Shown piece after piece: positions 52,688-62,454 of a stretch of 64,000 nt of DNA (position 1 is the first letter of the stretch; each line of letters begins with the position of its first letter). Location: assembly GCA_022072095.1 (NCBI GenBank), contig JAJVIJ010000003.1:62001-126000 (forward strand). Reading direction: 5' to 3'. The notes below the pieces were generated by a model that worked only from the letters and a program-made list of their open reading frames with translations, searched no databases and had not been told where the DNA came from. The position numbers and the translations under genes were made by a program. This DNA is from Rhodocyclaceae bacterium. Lineage in GTDB: Bacteria; Pseudomonadota; Gammaproteobacteria; Burkholderiales; Rhodocyclaceae.

Positions 52688-53013
52688 GACTGCACCTCGC
52701 ATGAATCGCCTTTGGAGGTCGGCGATCCTACGAGCCGTCACTGCGTCCGGGCGTGATCCAATACGCGCTGATCATGACGAAGAAAGCCATTCCTCGAACC
52801 ACGGGGGACGGTGCCAATCGTGTTGCCTTGATGATCGACGCGCTCCCGCCCGGAAACGACGCCGGTGCCGGCCTTTGCGAGCCTAGGCACCAAACCAACG
52901 CACATCCGATGACGCGCCGAGCGCGCAACCTTCTAGGCGGGGCAGTGATATCGACCACGCGCACATCGTGCGAAATTCCCGCGATCGGCCCCATTCCAGA
53001 CCGCATGGTTCGG
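52688..53013. other. 326-bp intergenic region between mnmC and the PEP-CTERM gene
   Basis: No credible gene was found. It should contain the promoter of the PEP-CTERM gene (minus strand). A search by eye for a sigma-54 -24/-12 element, expected if PrsR controls it, found no clear match, and no strong U-tailed hairpin for mnmC was seen. Confidence 0.4.
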
Positions 53014-54951
53014 CTATACGGTTTCGGGTCGCTTGCGCAGGGCTCGCAACAGGTAGCGGCCAACATCGATGCGCGACGCGAGCTCGCGTCCGAGTGGGCT
53101 GGGCTCCCCTTCCGCCAGTGCGGCAATCCATTCCGCGATAAGCGGCGCCATGACCAGGCCCCGCGAGCCCAGCGCAAAACTCGCGTAAAGGCCCGGCAAC
53201 CGCGGCAGATCGGCGAACTGCGCGCCAGCCAGCGCGAGCTTGCCGTCGCGACATGCGGATTCGTCGACCACCGGACCCGCGTAGGGCAATCGATCGCGCG
53301 CAACGGCCCGCACGCCCACAAACGCGGCGGTCGGCCTAACGCTGGCAGGCATGGCCAGCAGCCTTTCGAGCCGCGCCATGTTCTCGGCATGTGCCGCCGA
53401 CTCATCGATGTCCGCTTCCGCTCCGTCGATGACCTGATAGCTGGCGCCGACCGCGGTACGCCCATCGGGTGCAGCCACCAGATAGCCGTCACCGACCATG
53501 CCGGCACGCAAACCCGGCGCCGCATCCTTCGGCAGCCATGAGACCAGTCCGGCAACGGATGTCAGCGGCGCTTGCCGGATTCCGAGCAGTCGCGGCGACC
53601 GCATCGCTGCCGCCACGACCACCACCGCTGAGGTCGCCAGACAGCGCCCTTGTCGATCATGGGCACGCCACCGCCCTGACTCGAAATCGAGGTTTGCCAC
53701 CTCGGTACCGGTTTGCAGGCGAATCGCCGAATGCGCGAGCAGTGCGCGACACCATGTGGGCGTGGCGACCGTCATGCCACGCGGAAGCCACCAGCCATGC
53801 CGGCGCGGCCGCGCCCCGACCAGCGTCTCGGCGCGCTCCGACGACACATACCGAGCCAATGTAGCCGGTAGCATGGTCGATTCGGCAAGCCGTCGCCAGC
53901 GCTCGCTCTCGTCCATACTGTCGGCCTGCTGAAAAACACCCGTGTTCCGCCAGAGGCGACTACCGTCGAACCAGCCATCTGGAGACAAGCGCGTGAGCAG
54001 GGCGCGCGCCACCCGCTCGCCCGCAAATGTCAGGCGGGCAATCGGATCCCGTTCATCCGCCATGCGGGTATGGATCAGACCATACGGCAGCGACGAGGCC
54101 GCACCCGAGATCGCGGCGCCCTGCTCGAGCACCTGCACGTCCCAACCACGATCGGCAAAACTCCGCGCGCAGCTCGCGCCGGCGATGCCACTGCCGATGA
54201 TCATGGCCGTACGTGGCCCGACGCTTGCTGCCGGTGGCTCGTGCCGCCGAACGCGCCAACGCGGTGCAAATCGGCCGCGCAGCATATGACGTTTGCGTCC
54301 GAATCCGGGTGAAAGGCTCAGTTCGAAGCCGCCCGCCGACAGCGCATCGCGCACTGCGCGCGCCGTGCTCCATGTGGCCAGCGTGGCACCGGGTCTGGCT
54401 AGCCGCGTCAACGCCTTGAGGACGCCAGGCTGCCACATGGCCGGATTGCGATCGGGAGAAAACCCGTCCAGAAAAAATGCATCCGCACCAAGCATCAGAT
54501 CGGCCATGACCTCCAACACGTCGCCAAACACGAGTGTCAGGCGCACGTCGCCACCCGCGAATTGACAACAGTGCGTGCCGGCCACCGCCAGTGGCCACGT
54601 CTCGGCAAGCTCACGAGCCAGGTCACGCAGGCCCGCCGGAGCGTGTTCTACCAACTGGTGCGCCGCGACCGGATGCCCTTCCACCGAAACGAAATGCAAG
54701 GTCCGCGGACGCTCGGGATCGCGCCGCCACGCCGCCCAAGTCGCCAGAAAATTGACCCCGAGGCCGAATCCAGTCTCGAAGACGACAAACTGATCGCGCC
54801 CTGCCCACCGCCGGGGCAAGTCGTTACCACCCAGAAATACGCGGCAAGCCTGACCCAGCGCACCATCGGCGCTGGCATAGACATCGCCGTAGTCGGCGGA
54901 AATCGGCCGGCCATCGACGATGTCTATCCTGGCTGGTTCCAGAATGCGCAT
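53014..54951 (-). CDS. mnmC: Bifunctional tRNA 5-methylaminomethyl-2-thiouridine biosynthesis protein MnmC
   Basis: 645 residues, normal length. The N-terminal SAM-dependent methyltransferase (MnmD, about 1-235) has FVVFETGFGLGVNFLATW and DAFFLDGFSPDRNPAMW; the C-terminal FAD-dependent oxidoreductase (about 250-645) has the Rossmann motif MIIGSGIAGASCARSFADRG. It converts cmnm5s2U34 to mnm5s2U34 in tRNAs. Alone on its strand between the PEP-CTERM and thiolase genes; start at ATG 54951. Confidence 0.95.
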   Translation of the reverse strand: MRILEPARIDIVDGRPISADYGDVYASADGALGQACRVFLGGNDLPRRWAGRDQFVVFETGFGLGVNFLATWAAWRRDPERPRTLHFVSVEGHPVAAHQLVEHAPAGLRDLARELAETWPLAVAGTHCCQFAGGDVRLTLVFGDVLEVMADLMLGADAFFLDGFSPDRNPAMWQPGVLKALTRLARPGATLATWSTARAVRDALSAGGFELSLSPGFGRKRHMLRGRFAPRWRVRRHEPPAASVGPRTAMIIGSGIAGASCARSFADRGWDVQVLEQGAAISGAASSLPYGLIHTRMADERDPIARLTFAGERVARALLTRLSPDGWFDGSRLWRNTGVFQQADSMDESERWRRLAESTMLPATLARYVSSERAETLVGARPRRHGWWLPRGMTVATPTWCRALLAHSAIRLQTGTEVANLDFESGRWRAHDRQGRCLATSAVVVVAAAMRSPRLLGIRQAPLTSVAGLVSWLPKDAAPGLRAGMVGDGYLVAAPDGRTAVGASYQVIDGAEADIDESAAHAENMARLERLLAMPASVRPTAAFVGVRAVARDRLPYAGPVVDESACRDGKLALAGAQFADLPRLPGLYASFALGSRGLVMAPLIAEWIAALAEGEPSPLGRELASRIDVGRYLLRALRKRPETV

Positions 54952-55046
54952 GATGCGCTAGGTTGTCAGCGTCGACGGACTACACCACCTGACGTACCGG
55001 GGAAAGCGCTCCCCGGCCGTCACGGCCCCTTCAGGCTGAATCCCGT

Positions 55047-56231
55047 TCAGGACTTTCTATACATGGTGACCACGCAGGCGCCACCCAGGCCGAGGTTGTG
55101 TTGAAGCGCGACGCGCGCATCCTTCACTTGGCGTGCGCCACTCTGCCCACGCAATTGCTGAACCAGCTCGGTACATTGAGCAAGGCCGGTGGCGCCCAAT
55201 GGGTGCCCCTTGGACAGCAGGCCGCCCGACGGGTTGGTGACGTACTTGCCACCATAGGTATTGTCACCATCATTGACGAACTTCTCCGCCCCCCCCTCGG
55301 GACACAGGCCGAGCGCCTCATAAGTGATCAACTCGTTCTGCGCAAAGCAATCGTGCAATTCGACCACGTTGACGTCCTCGGGACCAACGCCGGCCGCCTC
55401 ATAAACGCCGGCAGCAGCCCGCTTGGCCATGTCATAGCCAACCACCTGACGCATGTCGCCGGAATCGAAAGTGATCGGCGCATCGGTCGTCAATGCCTGC
55501 GCGGCGATATAGACCGAGGTATCCAGTCCATGCTTGCGCGCAAAGTCCTCGGAGCACAGCACGGCCGCTGCCGCACCGCAGGTCGGTGGGCAGGCCATCA
55601 GGCGCGTCATCACGCCTTCCCAGATGACCGGCGATTGCAGCACATCCTCCGCGCTGACGACCTTGCGAAACAGGGCCACCGGGTTGTGTTCGGCGTGCCG
55701 GCTTGCTTTCGCGCGAATCTTGGCGAAGGTTTCAAGTTTCGTGCCAAACCGCTTCATGTGCTCGAGCCCGGCGCCACCGAAATAACGCAAGGCCAGCGGA
55801 ATTTCCGCATGACCCACCAGATGGTCACAGGTCTGATCGAATCGCTCGAACGGCGACGAGCGATCGGTGAACTGGGCCGCGATCGCACCCGGCGCCATCT
55901 GCTCAAAACCCAGGGCCAACACGCAATCGGCCAATCCCCCCGCAACCGCCTGACGCGCGAGAAACAAGGCACTCGATCCGGTCGAGCAATTGTTATTCAC
56001 ATTGACGATGGGAAGCCCCGTCATGCCCACTTCATACAATGCGCGCTGCCCGCAAGTCGAATCACCATAGACATAGCCGACGAAGGCCTGTTCGATCTTG
56101 CCGAAATCCACGCGCGCATCCTGCATCGCAACGCGAGCAGCATTCGCACCCATGACGAAATAGGGTTCACTGGCGCCCGGTTTGGCAAATGGGATCATGC
56201 CAACACCCGCAACAAACACTTTACGGCTCAT
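55047..56231 (-). CDS. SCP2-type thiolase (lipid-transfer/acetyl-CoA acetyltransferase)
   Basis: 394 residues with all catalytic parts intact: nucleophile C82 in NNNCSTGSSALF, SKGHPLGATGLAQ, and the second Cys in GLGGACVV. Acts on acyl-CoA thiolysis, perhaps of branched or sterol-derived chains, as SCP-x family members do. It contrasts with the cysteine-less paralogue at 514-1680. A transglutaminase-like gene lies 107 bp upstream on the same strand; no dehydrogenase or hydratase is near. Confidence 0.9.
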   Translation of the reverse strand: MSRKVFVAGVGMIPFAKPGASEPYFVMGANAARVAMQDARVDFGKIEQAFVGYVYGDSTCGQRALYEVGMTGLPIVNVNNNCSTGSSALFLARQAVAGGLADCVLALGFEQMAPGAIAAQFTDRSSPFERFDQTCDHLVGHAEIPLALRYFGGAGLEHMKRFGTKLETFAKIRAKASRHAEHNPVALFRKVVSAEDVLQSPVIWEGVMTRLMACPPTCGAAAAVLCSEDFARKHGLDTSVYIAAQALTTDAPITFDSGDMRQVVGYDMAKRAAAGVYEAAGVGPEDVNVVELHDCFAQNELITYEALGLCPEGGAEKFVNDGDNTYGGKYVTNPSGGLLSKGHPLGATGLAQCTELVQQLRGQSGARQVKDARVALQHNLGLGGACVVTMYRKS

Positions 56232-56338
56232 CTTCGAAACTCCTCCATGAATCAGTGCTCTGACAAACCGGCCAGCGGCGGGCCCGAAAGCAGGGTGCGC
56301 AACGATTCCTGCCTGGCCACCCTATTACTGTTGCGAAC

Positions 56339-57034
56339 TTAGCGACCCAGCTCCTCCGCCTCCCCGGCAATCGCTTCGTCCTCAAAATTGCCACCGCTTC
56401 CATCCGAAATAAAAGCGTTCAGACGCGGGTAATGGCGAACGAAGGTTTCAAACAGTTCCGTCACCGGTAGATCGGCGCGGGGTTCATAGTATCGCAGATA
56501 CTCCATGTGACGCTTTCCCGTGCTGTCGAAGGGATGGAATACCGAGTCTTGCGTGCCGTCGAACTCAAGCGCGCGAATGCCGGCCTTCTCACAAAGACTA
56601 CGGTTGAATGCCGGCGTAGCCTTCAGCCATCGATTGTCGAGCAAAAATTCGACAAACCCGTGAAAGCGGAAAATATCCGTCTGCATCAGCGCCATCAGCC
56701 TGGGCGAAGTCAGGTGGTTGCGGACGTCGGCAAATCCGAGCCGGGTCGGAATGCCCGCTGCACGCCCCACGGCGGCGAGCAATACCGCCTTGCCGACACA
56801 GAAGCTCTTGCCCGCGCGCAACACATGGCTGGCCGTAAGCGTCGCGGCATCCAGTGAGAACGAGTATGGGTCGTAGATGATGTCGTCACGCACTGCGTAA
56901 TACAGCGCGACGGCTCTGTCACGAGGATGCTCCGCACCGACAACATGGCGACGTACGAAAGTCTGAATACCCTCATCCTGAAAATCCAGATATCGGGTCG
57001 CTTCAAGAAGCTCGGGGCCGGTGGTCGGGGTCAT
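56339..57034 (-). CDS. Transglutaminase-like domain protein
   Basis: 231 residues. Core of the transglutaminase/cysteine-protease superfamily: GKSFCVGKAVLLAAVGRAAG with C79, followed by FHGFVEFLLDNRW with H125. The usual third residue (Asp in a D-P-T type motif) is Thr-Pro-Ala here (KATPAFN). ATG 57034 with GGAGG 9 nt upstream. It has no signal peptide, so it is probably cytoplasmic. The actual substrate is unknown. Confidence 0.78.
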   Translation of the reverse strand: MTPTTGPELLEATRYLDFQDEGIQTFVRRHVVGAEHPRDRAVALYYAVRDDIIYDPYSFSLDAATLTASHVLRAGKSFCVGKAVLLAAVGRAAGIPTRLGFADVRNHLTSPRLMALMQTDIFRFHGFVEFLLDNRWLKATPAFNRSLCEKAGIRALEFDGTQDSVFHPFDSTGKRHMEYLRYYEPRADLPVTELFETFVRHYPRLNAFISDGSGGNFEDEAIAGEAEELGR

Positions 57035-57476
57035 CAACTTGCGCCTCCATTCAGGGTCATAGACGTGCAGCTCAGCGCCAGCGAATGGTGGACACCGGAG
57101 TTGCCACATGGCTCCGCATGATACTATCCCATGCATCGATCATGGCTGCGTCACCTCGGCGGCTTCATCGGCGAAGCGAACGTGACATCGCCGATCGATC
57201 GCGATGTTGTCGGGTTGAAACGCTGTGGCGCTAGTCAAGCTTGTCCATCAAGATGGCCAATTGTCTGCCGATAGCATTCGGTCTGAGGCGGGGCGTGAAA
57301 TAGTTCGGTAACTGGCCCGCCCGACAATGAAGCTCGCGACTTTCATCACGGCAGCGTTCCTGCACTGATCGTATCGTCGCTGGCAATCCAAATCCGCCGG
57401 CGGGACACCCGCGTACAGTGGTTCCGTTCAGGGCCGCCGGCACATTGCGATGTTCATGCGCTACCCGAGGTCAAGA
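57035..57476. other. 442-bp divergent intergenic region before the exopolysaccharide locus
   Basis: Noncoding as far as can be seen. It holds an 8-bp inverted repeat ATCGGCGA/TCGCCGAT at 57167-57174 and 57188-57195, and a weak sigma-54-like GG-N10-GC element at 57226-57241 (TGGCGC-TAGTC-AAGCT). The real promoter of the glycosyltransferase is not identified. Confidence 0.4.
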
Positions 57477-58865
57477 ATGGTCAGGCTTTTCAGCCACTAC
57501 ATACCGTTTTCGCTGCTTCTGCGAGTGCTCGCAGAAGGTTTGCTGCTGTTCTTGGCAATCGTTGCCGTGACCGCCTGGCAGGCGCCCGACATGACCTCGG
57601 ACCTCAGGCATGTCTTGATTCCGGCCTTGGTATTCTCGGTACTCATGACTTCGATCCTCAGCGCGCTCGGCCTGTACCGCGCCCCGGGAGGCAGTGCGTT
57701 TCACCATGTCGTCGGACGCCTCCTGCTCGCATTCCTGCTGGGACTTCCGGTCGCGTACGTCACATTCACATTCCTGCCTCACCACGACACGTCCGTGCGC
57801 ATCCTGGACCTGACCATTTGTGTCGGCTTGGGAGGGATTTTGATTCTGCGCGCCACCGCTTTCCTTCGTGGCACCGACAAAGCCGTGTTTGCACGTCGGG
57901 TCATGGTGATCGGCACCGGTCGTGACGCGGCCGAACTGGAGCGCACGTTGTCGTCTCCGGATTTTGGCGGTTATTCGGTCATCTGCTACTACCCTGTCGG
58001 AAACAAGGAACACGTTTGTGTCGAATCCGAGCGCATCGTCTCAGATGACATATCCGTGATGGACGCAATCCGGCACCACCACATCGATGAAGTCGTGGTC
58101 GCAGTCAAGGAAAGACGTGGCGGCGTGCTGCCGCTTCGTGAATTGCTGGATTGCAAGTTGCATGGTGTATCGGTACTGGATATCGCCACGTTTTACGAGC
58201 GCGTAACAGGCCAGGTACGATTGGAAACGCTGCGCGCGAGCTGGCTGATCTATGGCGAGGGCTTCCGCCAAGGCGCCATGCGGACATTGGTCAAGCGTGT
58301 ATTCGATGTCGTCGCCAGCCTGCTGCTGCTGATCGTGACCTTGCCGGTAATGTTGATGGCGATGCTCGCCGTTCTGATCGAAAGCGGATTCCCGATTTTG
58401 TATCGACAGGAGCGCGTCGGGCAGCGTGGCGATGTATTCAAGGTGTACAAGCTTCGCAGCATGTACACCGATGCCGAATCGGACGGAAAGCCCCGGTGGG
58501 CCAGCGCCGGTGACGATCGGATCACGATGGTGGGGCGTTTTATACGCAAGACCCGCATCGACGAACTACCGCAAATCCTTAACGTTCTGAAGGGCGACAT
58601 GAGCTTTGTCGGGCCTCGTCCGGAGCGGCCCTATTTCGTTGATCAACTCTCATCGGAGATCCCGTTCTACTCGGTACGGCACAGCGTGAAGCCCGGCATC
58701 ACCGGCTGGGCTCAGGTACGCTATTCGTACGGGTCCTCGATCGAGGACGCCATGAAGAAACTGCAATTCGACCTTTACTACGTGAAAAACCATACGCTGT
58801 TCCTGGATATCGTGATACTGTTTGAAACGATACGAGTCGTCCTGAGCGGCCACGGCGCACGCTGA
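57477..58865 (+). CDS. PEP-CTERM/XrtA-type sugar transferase (TIGR03013 family)
   Basis: 462 residues. Undecaprenyl-phosphate glycosyl-1-phosphate transferase that starts exopolysaccharide synthesis. It has an N-terminal set of membrane helices, a CoA-binding-like middle domain (VMVIGTGRDAAELERTL), and a C-terminal bacterial sugar transferase domain with KRVFDVVASLLLLIVTLP, LYRQERVGQRGDVFKVYKLRSM, and LPQILNVLKGDMSFVGPRPERP. Start at ATG 57477 with CGAGG upstream; MVRLFSHYIPFSLLL matches the family N-terminus. The TIGR03013 subtype occurs with exosortase A and prs genes, as seen here. Confidence 0.9.
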   Translation: MVRLFSHYIPFSLLLRVLAEGLLLFLAIVAVTAWQAPDMTSDLRHVLIPALVFSVLMTSILSALGLYRAPGGSAFHHVVGRLLLAFLLGLPVAYVTFTFLPHHDTSVRILDLTICVGLGGILILRATAFLRGTDKAVFARRVMVIGTGRDAAELERTLSSPDFGGYSVICYYPVGNKEHVCVESERIVSDDISVMDAIRHHHIDEVVVAVKERRGGVLPLRELLDCKLHGVSVLDIATFYERVTGQVRLETLRASWLIYGEGFRQGAMRTLVKRVFDVVASLLLLIVTLPVMLMAMLAVLIESGFPILYRQERVGQRGDVFKVYKLRSMYTDAESDGKPRWASAGDDRITMVGRFIRKTRIDELPQILNVLKGDMSFVGPRPERPYFVDQLSSEIPFYSVRHSVKPGITGWAQVRYSYGSSIEDAMKKLQFDLYYVKNHTLFLDIVILFETIRVVLSGHGAR

Positions 58866-58993
58866 CCATGGGCTGAGCCCGCATGCCAATTCGGCTTCCG
58901 CGAGCCGAAATCAATACAGGGATCGGTGATCGATGTCGGTGCGCAGACATGATTCTCGAGTAGTTCCCTTCAATTTATCGCCCGACGAACCGG

Positions 58994-61087
58994 ATGCAGA
59001 CAGTCGCTGCACCAGAGCTCATATTCTGGACTCACATCGCGGCTGCCATCGCTTTCACTCTGTTCGCCGTGCACCTCGGAGTATCTTGGCGGGGCGGCCT
59101 TCGCGGCGCGATCCTGATGATTGCAATTCTGTTGTCGGCGCTGTGGTCCGGCCTGACCGCCGCGTTTTCGGTTACCAGCTCTCGAACGCTGTACGGCGCA
59201 GCCACGGTCGCCGACACGCTGCGGGCCGGCGCCTGGCTATCGTTTGTCGGCCTCTGGCTCAAGCAACTGCGACCGACGCCTCGGATAGTCATCGCCGGAT
59301 TGCCGCTACCGTCCGTCGTTCTTGGACTATTGCTCGCAGGCGGGGTTACGCTTCAGATCGCAGCACAGTTCAGCAGTTTGGCCAAGGACAATCCGCGTCT
59401 GGGCTATGGGCTCTCCATGGGCCAGGCCATCCTGGTATTGGTCGCGATCGAGCAGTTCGTGCGCAACACCCCTTCGCAAGCACGATGGGGAATCAAGTCT
59501 CTGGCTGCTGGCGTGGGCGCCGCCTTTGCTTTCGATGTGTTGTGCTTTTCCGATGCGGCGCTGTTTGGAATCCTGGACGGCGATCTGTGGGGCATACGCG
59601 GTGCCGTACATGGTTTCGCCATTCCGGCCATCGCGCTGTCCGCTGCCAGAAACCCGCAATGGCGCTTCCGCCTGGCGATATCCAGGCGTGTCGTATTTCA
59701 TTCGGCGGCCTTGCTGGCAATCGGCATCTATCTCATAGCCATAGCCGGTGCCGGCTACTACGTGCGCTACTTTGGAGGGGAATGGGGGCGCGCACTTCAG
59801 GCGACACTGATGTTCGCCGCGATTCTGGGACTGGTTTTTCTAGCCGTATCGGGAAGCCTGCGCGCCAGACTGCGCGTCTTCATCAGCAAGCACTTCTTCA
59901 GCTATCGATATGATTATCGTGAGGTCTGGCTCAAATTCACCTCGTCTCTGTCGGCGCAGCATGAACGCCACCCCTTTCATGAGCGGGTGATTCTGGCACT
60001 GTCGGAACTTGTCGAAAGCCCGGGAGGCAGGCTGTGGCTGAAGGACGACCATGAGCAATTCGTATTCGCAGGGCGCTGGAATGCCCCAGAGACTTCGACG
60101 ACGTTCGCCGCTGACGATCCCCTTACGGGCTACCTGACGAAAACGGGATGGGTGATCGACTTGCACCAGTGGCGGGAGCGTCCGGATGAGTTTTCCGGCC
60201 TGGACATACCTCGATGGCTCGAGGAGCTTCCTCAGGCGTGGTTACTGATTCCGTTGATCGACGCCGACGTACTCGTTGGTGTGGTGATCCTCGCCCCGCC
60301 GCGGACACCGCTCGACCTGGACTGGGAAGTCACGGACCTGCTGAAAACGGCCGGACGGCAAGCTGCCGGCTACATCAATCAGATCCGGACTGCGGAAGCA
60401 CTCCTTGAATCGCGCAAGTTCGAGTCATTCAACCGACTTAGCGCGTTTGTCGTCCATGACCTGAAAAACCTTGTTGCGCAACTGTCGCTGCTCCTGTCCA
60501 ACGCTCGCAAACACCGCCACAATCCGGAGTTTCAGGCCGACATGCTCGAGACCATCGAACATGTCACGGATCGCATGCGTGGCCTGCTCATGCAACTGAG
60601 GGAAGGAAATACGCCGATCGATCAGCCCCGGTCCATTGCCATCCACCCGATTCTCGATCGGATTCGAAAAGCGAAATCCGGACAGCGACCAGAGGTTCAG
60701 ATTGCCGAATCGGCGCCGATATCGGTCATCGCGCATGAAGATCGCCTCGAACGCGTCATTGGCCATCTTGTGCAGAATGCCCTGGACGCCACCGCAGCAG
60801 AGGGTAAAGTGGTCATCAATGCTTCGGCCGGAGCGGGAAGTTCGGTCATCGAGATTGCCGACACCGGCTGTGGCATGAGCGAAGACTTCCTCAGGAACGG
60901 ACTGTTCAAGGCATTTCGCACCACCAAGCCCAATGGCATGGGCATCGGGGCCTACGAAAGCCTGCAGTACATACGCGAATTGGGTGGCTCAATCGATGTC
61001 GAAAGCAAAATTAGTTCCGGTACCCGCATCCGAATCTGCCTCCCCAGCGCGGACGAGCCCGGCTCTGAAATCGGCACCGATGGCTGA
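58994..61087 (+). CDS. prsK: PEP-CTERM system histidine kinase PrsK
   Basis: 697 residues. N-terminal region of about eight membrane helices (1-300), a GAF-like sensor segment (about 320-460, RLWLKDDHEQFVFAG), the dimerisation/phosphoacceptor H488 in VHDLKNLVAQLSLLL, and a C-terminal HATPase with VQNALDATA (N box), DTGCGMS and FRTTKPNGMGIGAY. It precedes prsR with an 8-bp overlap. A hairpin TTCGGCT/AGCCGAA lies upstream at 58890-58909. Likely senses envelope or surface state. Confidence 0.9.
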   Translation: MQTVAAPELIFWTHIAAAIAFTLFAVHLGVSWRGGLRGAILMIAILLSALWSGLTAAFSVTSSRTLYGAATVADTLRAGAWLSFVGLWLKQLRPTPRIVIAGLPLPSVVLGLLLAGGVTLQIAAQFSSLAKDNPRLGYGLSMGQAILVLVAIEQFVRNTPSQARWGIKSLAAGVGAAFAFDVLCFSDAALFGILDGDLWGIRGAVHGFAIPAIALSAARNPQWRFRLAISRRVVFHSAALLAIGIYLIAIAGAGYYVRYFGGEWGRALQATLMFAAILGLVFLAVSGSLRARLRVFISKHFFSYRYDYREVWLKFTSSLSAQHERHPFHERVILALSELVESPGGRLWLKDDHEQFVFAGRWNAPETSTTFAADDPLTGYLTKTGWVIDLHQWRERPDEFSGLDIPRWLEELPQAWLLIPLIDADVLVGVVILAPPRTPLDLDWEVTDLLKTAGRQAAGYINQIRTAEALLESRKFESFNRLSAFVVHDLKNLVAQLSLLLSNARKHRHNPEFQADMLETIEHVTDRMRGLLMQLREGNTPIDQPRSIAIHPILDRIRKAKSGQRPEVQIAESAPISVIAHEDRLERVIGHLVQNALDATAAEGKVVINASAGAGSSVIEIADTGCGMSEDFLRNGLFKAFRTTKPNGMGIGAYESLQYIRELGGSIDVESKISSGTRIRICLPSADEPGSEIGTDG

Positions 61088-62429
61088 ACATCGTCATGTA
61101 CTGCTGATCGTCGAGGACGACCCAGCCCTGCAGAAGCAGATGCGCTGGAGTTTTGACCAATTCGAGACCGTGGTCGCCGCCGACGGTGAATCGGCGCTCG
61201 CGCAGATGAGAAAGCACGAGCCGGCCGTCATCACCATGGATCTCGGCCTGCCGCCGGCCCCCGATGACACGTCGGAAGGATTCCGGTTGCTGGAACAGAT
61301 CCTTACGTTTGCCCCGGAAACGAAGGTCATCGTGTTGACTGGCCAGAACGACCGCGCGAATGCGGTCAAGGCCATCGGGCTTGGAGCCTACGATTTCTTC
61401 GCCAAGCCCTTCGAACCCGAGATGCTGGCGCTGACCATCGAACGCGCGTTTCGGCTGCATGATCTGCAGGCCGAGAACCAGAGGTTGCAGCAAGCCGTGC
61501 TGTCGGCAGATTCGGGCTTGCTGACCCGCGATGCGCAGATGCTGAAAATACAGCGCACGGTGGAGAAGCTGGCGCCGACCAATGCGACGGTGCTTTTGCT
61601 CGGGGACAGCGGTACCGGCAAGGAATTGCTCGCGCGCGCACTGCACGAGAAGTCAAGCCGTAAGCGGCAAAAGTTCGTGGCGATCAACTGTGCCGCGATT
61701 CCCGAAAACCTGCTGGAGAGCGAGCTTTTCGGTTACGAGAAAGGTGCTTTCACCGGGGCCGTCAAGCAAACGCATGGAAAGATCGAAATCGCGGACAAGG
61801 GAACCCTGTTTCTGGACGAGATCGGCGATTTGCCCGCCCCCCTGCAAGCCAAGCTGCTGCGGTTCTTGCAGGAACGAAAAATCGAGCGCCTGGGCGGCCG
61901 CGAGGAAATCGCGATCGACACTCGCGTGGTCTGCGCGACACACCGTGACCTGAAGGCCTTGATACAGCAGGGGGCCTTTCGCGAAGATCTGTACTACCGT
62001 CTGGCCGAAATCACCATCGAAATTCCGCCGCTGCGCGACCGGCAGGGAGACAGCGTGCTGCTGGCCAGGGCCTTCCTGCATCGTTTTTCGAAAGAAAACA
62101 ACCGGACAGGACTACGCTTTCAGTCCGAAACGATCGCCGCCATCGAGGCCCATCCCTGGCCCGGGAACGTGCGTGAGCTGGAAAACGCGATCAAACGCGG
62201 CGTCATCATGGCCGATGGCCCGATGATCCAGCCCCAGGACATCGGCCTATCCGAGCACGCCGAGGAGTCGGGCGCTCTGAACCTCAGACAGGTGCGCGAA
62301 CAGGCCGAGCAGCGCGCCGTGGTGCGCGCGCTTGAGCGCGCGGACGGCAATGTTGCCAAAGCGGCGGATCTGCTCGGCATCAGTCGCCCGACACTATACG
62401 AGCTGATGACTCGGTTCGGACTGAAGTAG
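61080..62429 (+). CDS. prsR: PEP-CTERM system sigma-54 response regulator PrsR
   Basis: 449 residues. Receiver domain with D54 in ITMDLGLPP and K109-type residue in FFAKPF; AAA+ domain with Walker A GDSGTGKE at 175-182, and the sigma-54 contact loop GAFTGA within GYEKGAFTGAVKQ at 222-227; a C-terminal Fis-type HTH in LERADGNVAKAADLLGISRPTLYELM in two parts. Activated by PrsK. It should act on sigma-54 promoters of PEP-CTERM or exopolysaccharide genes, but such sites are not clearly found here. Starts at ATG 61080 inside the prsK end. Confidence 0.93.
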   Translation: MAEHRHVLLIVEDDPALQKQMRWSFDQFETVVAADGESALAQMRKHEPAVITMDLGLPPAPDDTSEGFRLLEQILTFAPETKVIVLTGQNDRANAVKAIGLGAYDFFAKPFEPEMLALTIERAFRLHDLQAENQRLQQAVLSADSGLLTRDAQMLKIQRTVEKLAPTNATVLLLGDSGTGKELLARALHEKSSRKRQKFVAINCAAIPENLLESELFGYEKGAFTGAVKQTHGKIEIADKGTLFLDEIGDLPAPLQAKLLRFLQERKIERLGGREEIAIDTRVVCATHRDLKALIQQGAFREDLYYRLAEITIEIPPLRDRQGDSVLLARAFLHRFSKENNRTGLRFQSETIAAIEAHPWPGNVRELENAIKRGVIMADGPMIQPQDIGLSEHAEESGALNLRQVREQAEQRAVVRALERADGNVAKAADLLGISRPTLYELMTRFGLK

Positions 62430-62454
62430 AACCCTCTTTGAAACGGACCCGCTC

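Noticed and set aside
57226-57241. Sigma-54-like element before the XrtA-type sugar transferase gene
   Set aside because: Only GG-N10-GC is kept, with one -24 mismatch and two -12 mismatches; such matches occur by chance in GC-rich DNA.
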